Position numbers and translations under genes: made by a program. A stretch of DNA of 64,000 bases from Membranipora membranacea (lineage: Eukaryota; Bryozoa; Gymnolaemata; Cheilostomatida; Membraniporidae). The stretch lies in contig OU612075.1 of the NCBI GenBank assembly GCA_914767715.1, forward strand, positions 21,452,001 to 21,516,000, written 5' to 3'. The notes under the pieces are model-generated. The model did no database searches. It was not told the DNA's origin and worked only from the letters and a program-made list of their open reading frames with translations. This document shows, piece after piece, positions 51,467 to 63,302 of this stretch; the first letter of the stretch is position 1; each line of letters starts with the position of its first letter.

Positions 51467-54400
51467 ATGAAAATGCAAGTTTTGGTAAGTGTAACACCAG
51501 AGCCAACAGACCTCAGTAAAGCTGTCTCAATTTTTTTTCTGATTAAGATACAATAGCATTATGTGGCCATCGCAGCTGTAGTTCCATTATCTTGTAACTA
51601 ATGAAGTGACACTTTGTTTTGCATGTTGTAGCTGTTTTACTTAGTTGGACTAACCGTTGCTCTGAGTTCGCTGCCAGAGTCAGCACCGGGAGTTGATAAC
51701 TTCAGTGATGATGAGGAGATGGACTATGATGAAGCCAAGACAAGAGAGCTCACCGATTCCGGTAAGTTATCTAGAGTAAGTTCATGTAAGTCAATGGTTA
51801 AGTTTGTTGACGGTAAGTTAGTGAGCAAACTCATTAGTTATATCTTGTTATTGAGGAAAAATTCATCACCTAACATTGGAATCTGACAATGTCTCAGAAT
51901 CATAGCATCTAGGCGTTTACATAATACATAATGAAATTCTTTAAGGCCAGGTCACTTATTTGAAATTTTCTTACATCAAAATCTGAGCCATAACATAATA
52001 TATTAACTTCAAAGCTAAATATTTCAATAAGAGGAATAAAATTAGTAATAATAGTAAGAGGTTTCTTACCTTATACCAATGCCATTCATGTAGTTGTTCC
52101 CAACTGTAATAGTCTGGTTATTACCTTGGTATATATTGTGTGCAGTTCTAGATGTGCTTGATGAGGATGAAGAGGATGATAACCAAGCTAATACTGATCA
52201 CTTCAATAATGATATCCTACCAGGTAAGGTGTTTGTATGTACTCTCTATAATTGTATTACATACAGAATATCACATCTAGCAGCCTTCGATAGGGTTACT
52301 GACATGCTCATTACAATTATCCATCACAACATAAGCAAGGAAAATGACAAATAATAGACATAATTCTGAAGGCTGTGACAACAAGTCTGACTACCAGCTT
52401 AGTAGGCATGCAACTCATCATTTTAGGCTTGAGATTCAACAATTTAAACTAATTCAATTTTGCGTCCTTGTCCATTGCAATTGAGATAACAACTTGTCAA
52501 ATAACTTGAAATAAAATCTAACAAAGTAGTTTTCTTCAAAATCTTAAATTTCCAGAAGGCGGGGAGACACTGGCAGCTAAAGTAGATGAGGAGGGTATGA
52601 TAGAAATAGAAGATATGGTTCTCACTCCTGACATGTTTGAAGTTATCTTCCCTGCTATTGGGAGTCATCCAGAGTGAGTGTTTTGATATTAGACAACATC
52701 CTATAATTTTGAGTTCCTGGAATGGGATAAGGGAGGTAACATGCCAAAAGTTAAAAGATTTTTGAATGAGTTTTAGTCTCATCTTGTGTCTTAACTGTAA
52801 ACAGGTGATAAGAATTATCATTTTTTTTATTTTTAGTTATTATTACTATTTTCAGTAATTCAGATCACACTAGCGTACACAGAAGGGCTGCTATTACATC
52901 AAAGAAGAAACTCTGGCCAAAAGGAAGAGTTGTGTACAATTATAGTAAAAAGCTAAGTAAGTCATGTGAGATAGGCACTGAGTAGTTGTCTCCCCATGGT
53001 TTTTTGGGACACGATACAGTTGATATCTTCCCAATGTACACTTGATAGGTATGCCATGTGAATTAAACATTAAACTGAAATACTCGGCATCTGATAAGTT
53101 AGATTCTAATATTTCTCTCTTCCAGTAGTATACTTCTAACACATTAAAACATACATAAATCATACACAAAATCGCTGAGCGCTTTAAATTGAACCATTAC
53201 AAAGCATGAAAATTAAATGGTAGATATTACAACTTTTCAGAGGAAAAACAGTTATTATTTTATCTTGGGATATGATTGATTCAGCGTTTTTTCTTGTTAT
53301 GATTTGAGTATTTTGTACATTAGGAGGAAGCACAGCTAAGATTAGAGCAGCCATGGATGAGTGGGAGAAGAATACTTGTATCACATTCGATTTACGTAAT
53401 AAAACTATGGACAGGAAATGGGTACTCTTCAGAACCAAGTTTGATAAGGATGGAAAAATGATGGGCATGTGAGTACAGTCATGTATTGTATAAATACTTT
53501 TATTGGGTCCAAATTTTATTTTCTACCCCTCATCAAACATTGTGGTGTTGGTCAGGACGAGAAACAAGGAGTGACAGGTCTTCATCATGCTATACTTTCT
53601 TCAAAATGTGCACGGTCAGCAAGGCCGTCGATGATGAAAAGAACTTGTTTTGTAGCTGTTGGCATAATAAGTTGTTTTAATCATGTTTTGACTCAGTATA
53701 TTGAGCAGTCTTATTCCTCAGATGCTCCTCAGCGCTGGGCTATAGTAGGAGGGCACCACAGTATATAAATCTAGCAGCAGCCTGCTTCAGTCACAAGACT
53801 ATCCTTCATGAGATCGGTCATGCTTTGGGACTCATACACGAACATCAACATCCTTCAAGAGATAAATTTGTCACCGTAAGTTTGACGATGTTCAGATAAA
53901 ATGTCACTGTAAGAACTATTGTTCTGTTATATATGTCTCTGTAAGTACCTGTGTTCAGCTAAACATGTCAATGGAAGTACTGATGTGGCTTCATGTATAT
54001 TAATTGACCTCTTGTTATTGAATCTGAGATAATTTTGTCATTGTTATTGTAAGGCTCTGATGAATATGTTGATACCAGCGCCGAATAATCAAGTGCGGTG
54101 TTTTCATGTGTGGTTTTTGGTGGCTCCATCTACAGTTAAAATTGATGTTTTAGATTAATTGGGCTAATGTCAATCCGAAAAAGGCGAGCAACTTTAGGGC
54201 AAAGAAAGGAGTATCAGACTACGGACTACCTTATGACCCTACCAGTGTTATGCACTACGGAAGCCAGGTAACTACTAATCAAAGTATATTCAATTTAGTT
54301 TTGCAAAATATTCTTCTATTTTTGTCATTTTTCATCACCTGTGTGCTGCTGTACTGTAATATTCACTATGGTTTGTATCAGTTTTAGACAGACAGCCATC

Positions 54401-55100
54401 TGCACATATACTTCTATGGTTATGATTACGGAAAGTGATTTAGATGTAAGCATAACATCATATCATAAATAAAACCTGTATGAAACCAAAAAACAGTAAT
54501 GGAATTGTGCTCTTAATATCAATAAGGAAACAATTTCTGTACTGTTGCTCGGGTTGACATTTTGGAAAGTTTACGGGTAACAGAGTAGTTAAAAAGTAAT
54601 GAAATTTGAGAGTAGTCGTAGTTGTTATCACAATTTATACCTCTTCTCAGGCTTCTCACATGTCAGTCTGTTAATGTGAGAGGTTTCTCATCCTAGACGA
54701 TACAAAGAGAAGACAATACAAAGTTTCATGTCAGTGGTTTGTCCTCAGGAGTGACTTTGATTTAGAAAGGCTTCGGGATTTTTATTTTCAGTCATTCAAG
54801 AAGTACTCATGCCAGAAGCCGTGTATCACAATCGAGGCAAATGAAGGATATAAGATAACACAAGTAATGGGCAAAGCTAAGCACCTGTCAAAGTTATCGG
54901 ACATCCCAGTCGTCAACAAGATGTATAAGTGTGATGCTAGTCGGTACCTGACAAAGGCTCCAAAATCACCTGTGTCTTTAACTAAACCTAATGTATCTTT
55001 AACTAAACCTAATGTGTCTGTATCCAAACCTAATGTGTCCGTAACTAAACCTGATGTGTCTGCTGCCAAGATTGATCCATCTGCTGTCCTCGGCTTCTAA
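51467..55100 (+). CDS. Astacin-family zinc metalloprotease A (secreted)
   Basis: Secreted zinc endopeptidase. Exons 51467-51484, 51632-51761, 52146-52223, 52556-52673, 52856-52956, 53324-53468, 53722-53875, 54154-54267 and 54792-55100 (phases 0,1,1,2,1,2,0,0) give 388 aa. A signal peptide (MKMQVLLFYLVGLTVALSS) is followed by an acidic propeptide (about 20-115; EDMVLTPDMFEVIF). The mature domain starts near RRAAITSKKKLWPKGRVVY. The zinc site is HEIGHALGLIHEHQHPSRD, matching HExxHxxGxxHE with the catalytic Glu. The Met-turn is SVMHYGS, with its Met and zinc-region Tyr. The catalytic domain ends near KMYKC. Odd feature: a C-terminal tail of five heptads VSLTKPN/VSVSKPN/VSVTKPD (about 350-380), possibly O-glycosylated; there are no EGF, CUB or ShK domains. 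Paralogue B follows in tandem. Confidence 0.9.
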
Positions 55101-55774
55101 TTATTGTGATAATAAATTCCTTACAAGATAAATGTCTACTGACGTTTCTGGTTGTATCAGAAAATGTTATCAGGGAGTAAGATGTATGTCAAAGACTGGC
55201 ACATTACCAATCAAATATTTGTATTACATTTCCCAACGCACCTAAGACCCTGATGGCCTGGAGGATAGAAGCTGAATTCATGGTAATCTTTGTGATAGCC
55301 CACAACCTAAATCTAGATAAAAGGTGAATTCGAGACCCTTCCATGCCACTCGTTTAAGGGCAAAATTTTTAAACAGCCCTGCTCTATTTCCTTTATCTAA
55401 ACTTGTATAACAAATAACGTCATTCTTTTTGAGATATCACTGTATTATGACTCCATGTAAATGATCTAGGCATCATATAGCAGACCTACACTTTACCCTG
55501 TTCTTTGGCCACCATTCCTTTACCATCTGTTAACTTCACGAGGTGCGCCCTTCATATCAATGACCTTGATCAGTATAATAATACTATGACGATCTGAGAT
55601 ATGCGGACACTGAATCTGTGATGAGAACAGCCACATGGCTAGCTAACATGGGAACCTCACATCTATGATGTCAAATCATGGGGCGTGAGCCAACTCTAAG
55701 TGGTATGGATTTAGGCCTATGAAATTAATGTCCACTGCAGAAGTGTTCAGTTCTGTGCAGACAGCAACTCCAGT
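55101..55774. other. Intergenic spacer between astacin genes
   Basis: AATAAA at about 55111-55116 soon after the stop is a likely poly(A) signal for astacin A. The remainder is unannotated and should include the astacin B promoter. Confidence 0.5.
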
Positions 55775-58700
55775 ATGAAGGTCATTATTGTGGTAAGCAA
55801 AAGAGTATTAGTCTCCTAAATAAATAAAAAACTTAATTTTTAATTATTTATTTTTATTTAATTGTTCTTCCTACAGATTATTGAAAACTTAGAAGGATAA
55901 ATCATGTTTAGTGCTAACCTAATTGCAATATTCAGCATAGAAGTTTAACGTTAAAAATTAATTTTGATTTTTAATGAAAAATGATCTTTAATGTTTGTTC
56001 TTGCAAAGAGTAGAGGCACGTGCTTTGAGATGAATTTCAGGTTCTTCCCGTTTTTTAATTCCACAGTGTATTTGTGTAGCAGTAGCTTTAGGTGCTCAGC
56101 TTAGCTCACCTGAGTTTGCCTCACCTTACCAACAGAATGAGGAGATGGATGAGTTCACTGCTGCCATGCTCGAGGCTACAGATGATCGTAAGTCACATTT
56201 GTCTAGAAAGTGGAAAACTATCTTTGCTACATGATCAACATTGTCCTCCTTTTTTTGTTTTGGGGAACAAAACAAAAAAAGTAGCCACGTGACAAGGCTA
56301 TAGTACATCAAATGCCACAAAAATGCTGTTCGGATTTGGCAATAATTATTTGTGATAATATGATTACCATCATATAATTTTGAAGTCTTGGAATAATTAA
56401 TAATGCTGTTTAATGCATTTTGCAGCATATGATGAAGCTGCAGAAGAAAATGTTGATGATGCTGATCTGAGTGACGATGAAGGTATTGGTCTGACCGTGC
56501 TTGTTTTAATGTCCATATGTTTAGCTAGATCCATATTATGATTTGTATTTCATACCTGTAAGGTCGAAGGCCAGTATGAATATGTTGATTCTCTACCTAG
56601 ATAATGAAGCAACTTGCATGAGACTGACATACATAATGCCAGCACACATGTGCTTAGCAATGCAAATATTTGTTGGCAGATAACATTGAAATGTCAAAAT
56701 GGTTTGCCATTCCCTGCTGAATATAAAAATAATTGAAATTTATGATTTATAGCATTCATCGGTATTCATCATGTTCTTTAACATTTAAATTGTGTCGAAA
56801 TTCTTAATTTTATTCAACATATTTTTCTGCTAAAACATGAATGACAAATATTCGCAAACTTCTGAGAGATTGACACTTTTGTTGTAAATCAAATCAAATA
56901 ATTATTATTTACTATTACTATTTTTACTGTATGACGGCAGTTCATGCTTTCTTCCATTGGATCGCTTCTCGGCCTATTGGCTAAGATCAAAGTGTCACTG
57001 CCAATGGCTGATTAGTGCCTGTTTCAGTTCCTGGCAGCTTGCTGCACACTTATGATTAGGAGGTCCACCATGGCCTCACCTCTAGGATGCATTCTAGTTC
57101 ACTAGGATGTATCACACTCTCAGTACGAGGACTCCAGGCAACTTGCGTCCCTCTTTAGGAGTAGCCCACCCTCTGTTTTGTCATGAACAGGGCATTGGAT
57201 CCCAATTTGCAAATCATCTGTAAAGATACTTCTTGTTCTAACCACTTAAACAAAAATATATATTTTGTCTAAGGCTCAATCTTGTATTGTAGATATCGTC
57301 GATGGAGGTGAGATAGAAGATGAGGTATTATATGCTAATGTCACAGGCGATGGTATGATTGAGGTCGAGGATATGGTTATCTCCCCTGACATGTTTGATG
57401 TGATGTTCCCTCATCTACCTGACCACCCTGAGTGAGTTATAATCACAAACAAAATCAAAAGTGTTTCAATTGATTAAAAACAGAGCAATTCTTCCGCTCA
57501 GATTCAAAACTAACCGGCGGCAAGGTACTTTTAATTGGAATAAGCGATTCAAATTATTGACCAAATTATTGCTATCACTCAAAATCATCGCTCATTTGAA
57601 CCGAAATCGTTCACTCAGAAAGAGTTAGCAATATGGGAACGAGACCCCTAGCAGGTTTCGATTTTGATTTTGGCAGTCTTGGATTGAAAGCCCGGCCTCA
57701 CCCCCAACTCTTTGATGTTAGTTTCCATCAAAAATTCTACTTTTTTTTCTTTACAGAACGCTTACATAGTTCCTTCTTTCTTCATATATATCTATGCCCC
57801 ACCTTCATGAGTCAATGTGAATCAAGTCGTGAATTTGTATCATATTTTGCCGATTTCTACGTCTGTAGGAACCTTAAAATGTTGTGTAATAATGAATGTA
57901 ACTATATTAACAAATTAATTATCAGTTGATAATATGTTTCAGAAATTCAGCTTCTGCTTCCATACACAGAAGAGCTGCTCTGTCCTCCTCCTCCAAACTG
58001 TGGCCTAGTGGTAGAATCTACTTTGCCTACCACTCTCTCCTCTGTGAGTTTTTTCTCTTCATATCAAGTTACTCATACTAATCTCTGACTGTTTGTTAAT
58101 CAGTGTAATATCGATTGGGTGAGCAGTAGTTAAAGTGGTATTATCTGATTTCAACTCCTTCCTATATTAGAAATCTGCAAAATTGTGTACCAATCTAATG
58201 TCATCACATACCCACTCCACTCAAAAATAGAAGAAATTTTCCACGGACTCAATCTTAAAGCATTTTATTTGTTTCAATAACTCACTGTTTCCAAAAAGTA
58301 GGCAGCCTTGAAAAGGTGCGGACACTTTGGGTGCTCGGTATGATTTCAGCTTGGATCATTTTTTCGATTGTCTTTTCAAGCTGGCAGCAAATCAAAGATT
58401 AGAGCAGCGATGAGTGAATGGGAAAAGTATACATGTTTAAAGTTTTACTATCGAAAATCAGGAGCTACCAAGTATACACAGATAAGGAATAGTGATGGAC
58501 GGTGTGTGTTTTATTATCTTCTCCTGGTTGATAATAAGAGAATGGGCTTTGATAACAAAGTAATATTGAGTACCAGTCTCATTTCTGAGAGGGGGGTCTG
58601 TGCTGAGATGAACGACATTGTCTTCTCTCTTTAAGTGAGGATAAAACTCCCAATATATAAACTTAACTCAATGAAAACACGTGTTTGTGAGAATTCGATT

Positions 58701-59960
58701 CATAGTCACTAATTTTGATTGCTAATGTTATTTGGTATATTGATAATTACTCATCGTGTAGGTTTGATTACCCATTGTGTAGTAAATTGTATTGTCTCAG
58801 ATGTTTTTGGTAAGACATTACCACTTACATTTTTGTCATTCAAAGCTGCTCATCAACTTTGGGGTACACAGGAAGATTGCAGTATATAAACTTAGGAAAG
58901 AACTGCTACTCCCATAGAACATTACTGCATGAGATCGGACACACACTGGGCCTAATACACGAACATCAACACCCCTCAAGAGATAATTATGTGACTGTAA
59001 GTACTGCTCTACAGCAATGAGTTTCACCCTATATATGTACATATTTACATTCAGGTTAGTAGTATTATTATCGCTAATCTCATATTTTTCCATTTCATAA
59101 CAGAGAGTATTATGTCATGCTGGTTGTTATTGTTTCCTCTCTTTCTGCAAACTCACTTATCAGTACCAGTCATAGATTCCTTTATTCCTCAGATTATTTG
59201 GAATAATGTAAACCCAGAGAAGGTTAGTAACTTTAAGTCAAAGAGTGGAGTATCAAGCTATGGATTCGCCTATGATCCTCTCAGTGTCATGCATTATACG
59301 GCAAAAGTGAGTACTTCATATCAGCAAAGCTTTTAGAATTTCTTTTCCTCAAAATGATGGTTATGTGAGCCTTTTGTTTTTAATTTGTAAGGCCGATATC
59401 CATAATATTGCGAATCTCCTTTCCTCGTTCATTTAAAGTAACGAAAGCAATGATGCGCCATAGATCTCTGTTTGTGAATAATAATGTTTGAATTATTTAA
59501 TATCCCAGGGTATTTCAACAGTGGATTATAAATAAATCTGTATATCTGTAATTCTGTAATTCTTTAAATTCGATCATATACAAGTCTTTGGTGGGCTCGT
59601 ATGAAATTTTTGAGCTAGGTATGTGAAATAATCACTGATTATGAGAAATAAAGGTGATGTTACATTTTTATCCTTCAGAGTTATCCACCCTCCCTGCATG
59701 AGGACACGACTTTGCAATACAGGCTGGTGTTTTGGAAGCAAAGTCTTTATTACAACATAAATAAAATTAACGTTTCTGAAATTTATGACTCTTATTTGTT
59801 TCTTTTCTAGTCATTCAAGAAATCAGGATGCAAATATCCGTGCTACACCATCCAATCAAAGAAAGGATCCAGCCAAACTCGACTGATCGGAACAGGAAAA
59901 AACCTCTCTAAAAAATCTGATATCCCTATCATCAAAAAGATGTATCGATGTTCTAAATAA
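55775..59960 (+). CDS. Astacin-family zinc metalloprotease B (secreted)
   Basis: Tandem paralogue of astacin A. Exons 55775-55792, 56067-56187, 56426-56482, 57293-57431, 57943-58043, 58381-58501, 58846-58996, 59193-59306 and 59811-59960 give 323 aa with exactly the intron phases of A. Signal peptide MKVIIVCICVAVALGAQLSS; acidic propeptide with EDMVISPDMFDVMFP; mature start near RRAALSSSSKLWPSGRIYF. The zinc site is HEIGHTLGLIHEHQHPSRD and the Met-turn SVMHYTA; four cysteines of the domain (TCLKF, RCSS, GKNCYS, YPCYTI) pair as in A. It lacks A's heptad tail, ending MYRCSK. Intron 3 holds a U2-headed element. The stop codon lies inside the first unit of a 41-bp minisatellite. Donor of exon 6 is CG/GTGTGT, somewhat weak. 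Confidence 0.9.
56961..57193 (+). mobile_element. U2 snRNA-headed retroelement (SINE-like or chimera)
   Basis: Begins ATCGCTTCTCGGCCTATTGG then CTAAGATCAA, which is U2 snRNA nucleotides 1-30 with one change (T16 to A). It then departs from U2 (no branch-site-recognition GTAGTA, no Sm site) into a roughly 200-bp body that recurs at 63067-63283. The element is bracketed by ATTGGATC at 56956-56963 and 57194-57201; the last three bases of the left copy overlap the U2 start, so the duplication is 5-8 bp. It cannot act as a U2 snRNA. It lies in intron 3 of astacin B, in sense. Confidence 0.8.
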
Positions 59961-60279
59961 ATCCTAACTAAGCAGTAAAGCTGGTATTGTAGTCTAAATA
60001 AAACCTAACTAAGCAGTAAAGCTGGTATTGTAGTCTAAATAAAACCTAACTAAGCAGTAAAGCTGGTATTGTAGTCTAAATAAAACCTAACTAAGCAGTA
60101 AAGCTGGTATTGTAGTCTAAATAAAACCTAACTAAGCAGTAAAGCTGGTATTGTAGTCTAAATAAAACCTAACTAAGCAGTAAAGCTGGTATTGTAGTCT
60201 AAATAAAACCTAACTAAGCAGTAAAGCTGGTATTGTAGTCTAAATAAAACCTAACTAAGCAGTAAAGCTGGTATTGTAG
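59952..60279 (+). repeat. 41-bp minisatellite carrying stop and poly(A) signal (8 copies)
   Basis: Eight near-identical 41-bp units, TCTAAATAAAACCTAACTAA followed by GCAGTAAAGCTGGTATTGTAG. The first unit contains the last codon and TAA stop (59958-59960) of astacin B and an AATAAA-type signal; each later unit repeats the AATAAA hexamer. The array is therefore the 3' UTR/polyadenylation region amplified in tandem. Confidence 0.88.
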
Positions 60280-60324
60280 TCTAACTGAATCTGATATGTA
60301 AGTAATAAACTAAAACGAGTAGTA

Positions 60325-60432
60325 GATAAAGATAATGTACTAGTAGTACCAGTAGTACCATGGAAAACAACCGGTGGTCGCTGATCATGTACTAGTAGTA
60401 CCATGGAAAACAACCGGTGGTCACTGATCATG
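60325..60432. repeat. Two-copy direct repeat of about 44 bp
   Basis: ATGTACTAGTAGTACCATGG with AAAACAACCGGTGGTC(G/A)CTGATC occurs twice in tandem; the first copy has an extra AGTAGTACC. No known family. Confidence 0.6.
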
Positions 60433-61999
60433 TATTACTCTCAGCTCAAAGACCTCAGTAAGCTTCACTCCTCAATCACTACAACACTTCATGATTGTCA
60501 GTGATAACCAGAGTTAATATGGGATTCTTTTTCATGCCCGTGAATATATCTCTTGGTCCCCACAACCAATACAGTGCTGATGGTTAGCACCTCAACTTGT
60601 TCTGAATTGCTGATTTTTTGCACAAGTTCCTTTGGATTGAAAGATGAAATGGCTAATGCTGCATCATTCTGGCAGAAATTAGGGATCCACTTAGAGATTC
60701 AGCCAAGTGAAGCAATCAAATTTACAATAAATAATCTATCTATCAAATAACAAACAGCTGCCAATCTGTACAAGTTCATAGTGGGTAACATTTATCTGTT
60801 TTCTACTATATGAACTTGTTGGTGCTTGTGCCGTTTACTTAGATTGAATGTAAGGATATCTTGTCTGAAATAGCACTGCTTCCGTTTACCTGTATAACTG
60901 TATATGATGTATCGTGGTACTTAGCATGAATCTAACTAAACTAGCCATAAATTGAGGTATGCATAGCAGGGTATGTGTATTGAAATTACGCTGTTTTCCA
61001 CGACACTGCTCTGAGGCATTAGAAACCACGCCAATTCACATGTCCTGCACTAGTGAATGTAAGCAAGGAGCAGTTGAATCAAAGTGGTTTTACTTGACAA
61101 GAAGGTGCCGTGACTCCTGCGTGTATTGGTCCACATTTTGGGCCCCCTGCTACTCATTACGCAGGTCCAAAATATAAGCTAAATAGTTGATTTAGGAATC
61201 TTGTCCATAGTCTTAAAAGTTTGATATTTGCAGCAGTTAACCTACTTTGGGTGGATAAGATTTGATAGGTCATTGTTGTTCAACCTATTAATTCGATGGC
61301 AGCCTAAGCAAAATGTGGCTAGAAATGCGACATCATTTACAATTTTGGGTGGATAGGATTTGACAGTTGTTTTAGGAGGAGTTTTTCAATATTGTATGAT
61401 ATTGTACCTTACACTAAGTAGCACAATAGGCAGCTAATTGCCAAAAATGCTGCCGGCAAAAGGGAAAGTGATCAAAAAATGATGACATGGTTTCAAAACA
61501 TCAAAAATCTGTAAGAGCACAGAATAATTAGTGGCTCTAAAAGATTTCATGGGACCGGTATCTTAAATAGCCTTGATACGACCAACAACGAATGCAATAC
61601 CCCCTTAGATCACTGGTATATAACCACCATTAAAGCAAAACTACTTTTTCAGTTTTGTTGCCGCCTCGTAAACTGGCTCTGGATGTTCTCAGAGATCCAT
61701 CAACTCATTCATTTTTCGGCAGGGGGTGATGGTGTGCAATCAGCATGTGAGCTTTCTCTTCACTGCCAGGTGAATGAGAAAGTTCCTTGAGTTTGAGTTT
61801 CACTGGGGATCTTTCATGATTGGTTGATCCAGAAACCCTAGGGGTACTCCTACTGTTATCAGACAGTTTTTAATGGTTGTTCAACCCATGTGTAAGAGGA
61901 CTCCTATGCAATGTGTATGCTCTACCTATACCCTAGAACAAGGTTGTTCCCTCTGTGGTGGCGGAGTGATATTACAAAATTCAGGTATTGAGGCTACTC
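60433..61999. other. Intergenic, no gene recognised
   Basis: A 65-aa frame (60553-60750) and a Cys-rich 72-aa frame (60959-61177) have no flanking exons or recognisable domain. A repeated phrase (TTTGGGTGGATA(A/G)GATTTGA(T/C)AG near 61246 and 61343) hints at an old repeat. Confidence 0.4.
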
Positions 62000-62178
62000 G
62001 ATACAGGAGTTTTACGGTACCAGCGCTGGAACTGGGACCCATTCCGCAAGGACTTGGCTAGGCTGAATGGTATGCCAGTACCAAATCAGGGATATCTGCC
62101 GGCGCCAGGAATTGAACCTTGGACCTCAATGATCTCAAGCCCTTACCCTTAACCATGAGATCACTCACCACTCCTGAC
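62000..62178 (-). mobile_element. tRNA-derived SINE, copy 3
   Basis: Best copy in the window. On the minus strand: GTCAGGAGTGGTGAGTGATC, then CATGGTTAAGGG (pol III A box) and GGTTCAATTCC (B box), then the body CCTGATTTGGTACTGGCATA. The head resembles leucine tRNA. The body is shared with 23246-23375 and 31975-32098. The far end is approximate. Confidence 0.75.
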
Positions 62179-63066
62179 TCCTCAGCGCTTAGGGCTCAAT
62201 TACAAAACAAGCTAAATAAAGGGATATTGTCAACCTGTGATACCTTTAGGCATGAGCTGCTAAATAGAAAGGTCTGCAGTTGCAGAATTTTTATAAAATA
62301 TTGTGAATTATAGACATATACAATACTATTATATATATGCTGATGGCTGTAGCTTAGCACGACGTAGTGGAACTCGCCAACTCCTTCATTCCATAGATTT
62401 AATGATATTGATCTATGTTTAGATGAGGTGTCAAGCTTTTCTCACACTATTTATTTCTTTGACTATGTGGAAAATTTCCGCAGGTTTTTTTGCAATACAC
62501 TATTGTATCCATTGAATTCAATTTGCTAAGGAATCTAGGGACATTATATTTGCAATCAATTTTTGCTAGCTTGAGTACATCGTACTGAAAGGACATGAAA
62601 GGAATGCAAACTTTTCCAAGATACAACATACAGTGGCGCGCATACCACTGCACAACACACAGGTCTTCAGCTAGAAACCTTGAGTCAAACGCTGTTTCGA
62701 GGCCTTCTCTAGTACAACCTCCTCATGGCCAGTCCCAGCAGCATGAAGCCACCTCTGTGTGTTGATGATCATCTCAATCAATCTCATCGATCCCTCAGTG
62801 CGTTTTGTCAGTTTCGGTGTTTTGACATAATAGGTGTGTTTACGCTGTTGCTCAACCAGGGAGGCTGCCAACTCATCATTGTTTCAGTGCAACAATGTTC
62901 CCCCATCACTTTCATGCTTATACTCTAAGCCAAACCAGTGCAGGGAGGTTTGCTTTCCATCAATTCATCGGCGCAAAGTCGCTATCGTCAAGGCACCCGC
63001 CCTTCGTGCCATAGTTCACTAACTCAAAGTTCACCACATTGAGCACAGTACTACTCACACCTGTTT
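62179..63066. other. Intergenic, no gene recognised
   Basis: No splice-consistent or conserved frame seen between the SINE and the U2-headed element copy 2. Confidence 0.4.
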
Positions 63067-63302
63067 GCCCTGTTTATGACAAAACAGAGGGTGGGCTGCC
63101 CCTAAAGAGGGACGCAAGTTGCCCGGAGTCCTCGTACTGAGAGTGTGATACATCCTATATAGTAAACTAGAGTGCATCCTAGAGGTGAGGCCATGGTGGA
63201 CCTCCTAATCGTGAGTGTGCAGCAAGCTGCCAGAAACTGAAACAGGCACTAATCAGCCATTGGCAATGACACTTTGATCTTAGACAGCGGGCTGACTGTG
63301 AT
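63067..63302 (-). mobile_element. U2-headed element, copy 2 (head diverged), or LINE 3' UTR
   Basis: On the minus strand 63283 to 63067 matches the body of 56981-57193 closely, from CTAAGATCAAAGTGTC to AACAGGGC. Upstream, ATCACAGTCAGCCCGCTGT aligns loosely with the U2 5' end (about 21 of 30 positions across the head with one gap), so the head is either a decayed U2 start or unrelated. It directly follows, in the same orientation, the 3' end of the LINE at 63303-64000, so this segment could equally be that LINE's 3' UTR. Confidence 0.65.

Noticed and set aside
53486-53680. Cys-rich 64-aa frame inside astacin A
   Set aside because: It lies in the intron between exons ending 53468 and starting 53722, which join in phase and restore the conserved CSSALGYS region.
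56961-57193. Functional U2 snRNA gene
   Set aside because: Only the first 30 nt are U2; branch-site recognition sequence, Sm site and 3' stem-loops are absent.
60959-61177. 72-aa Cys-rich frame as a small secreted peptide
   Set aside because: No signal peptide, no splice partners and no conserved spacing; likely chance.
62834-63022. 62-aa Cys-rich frame
   Set aside because: No supporting splice sites or homology seen; overlaps other equally open frames.
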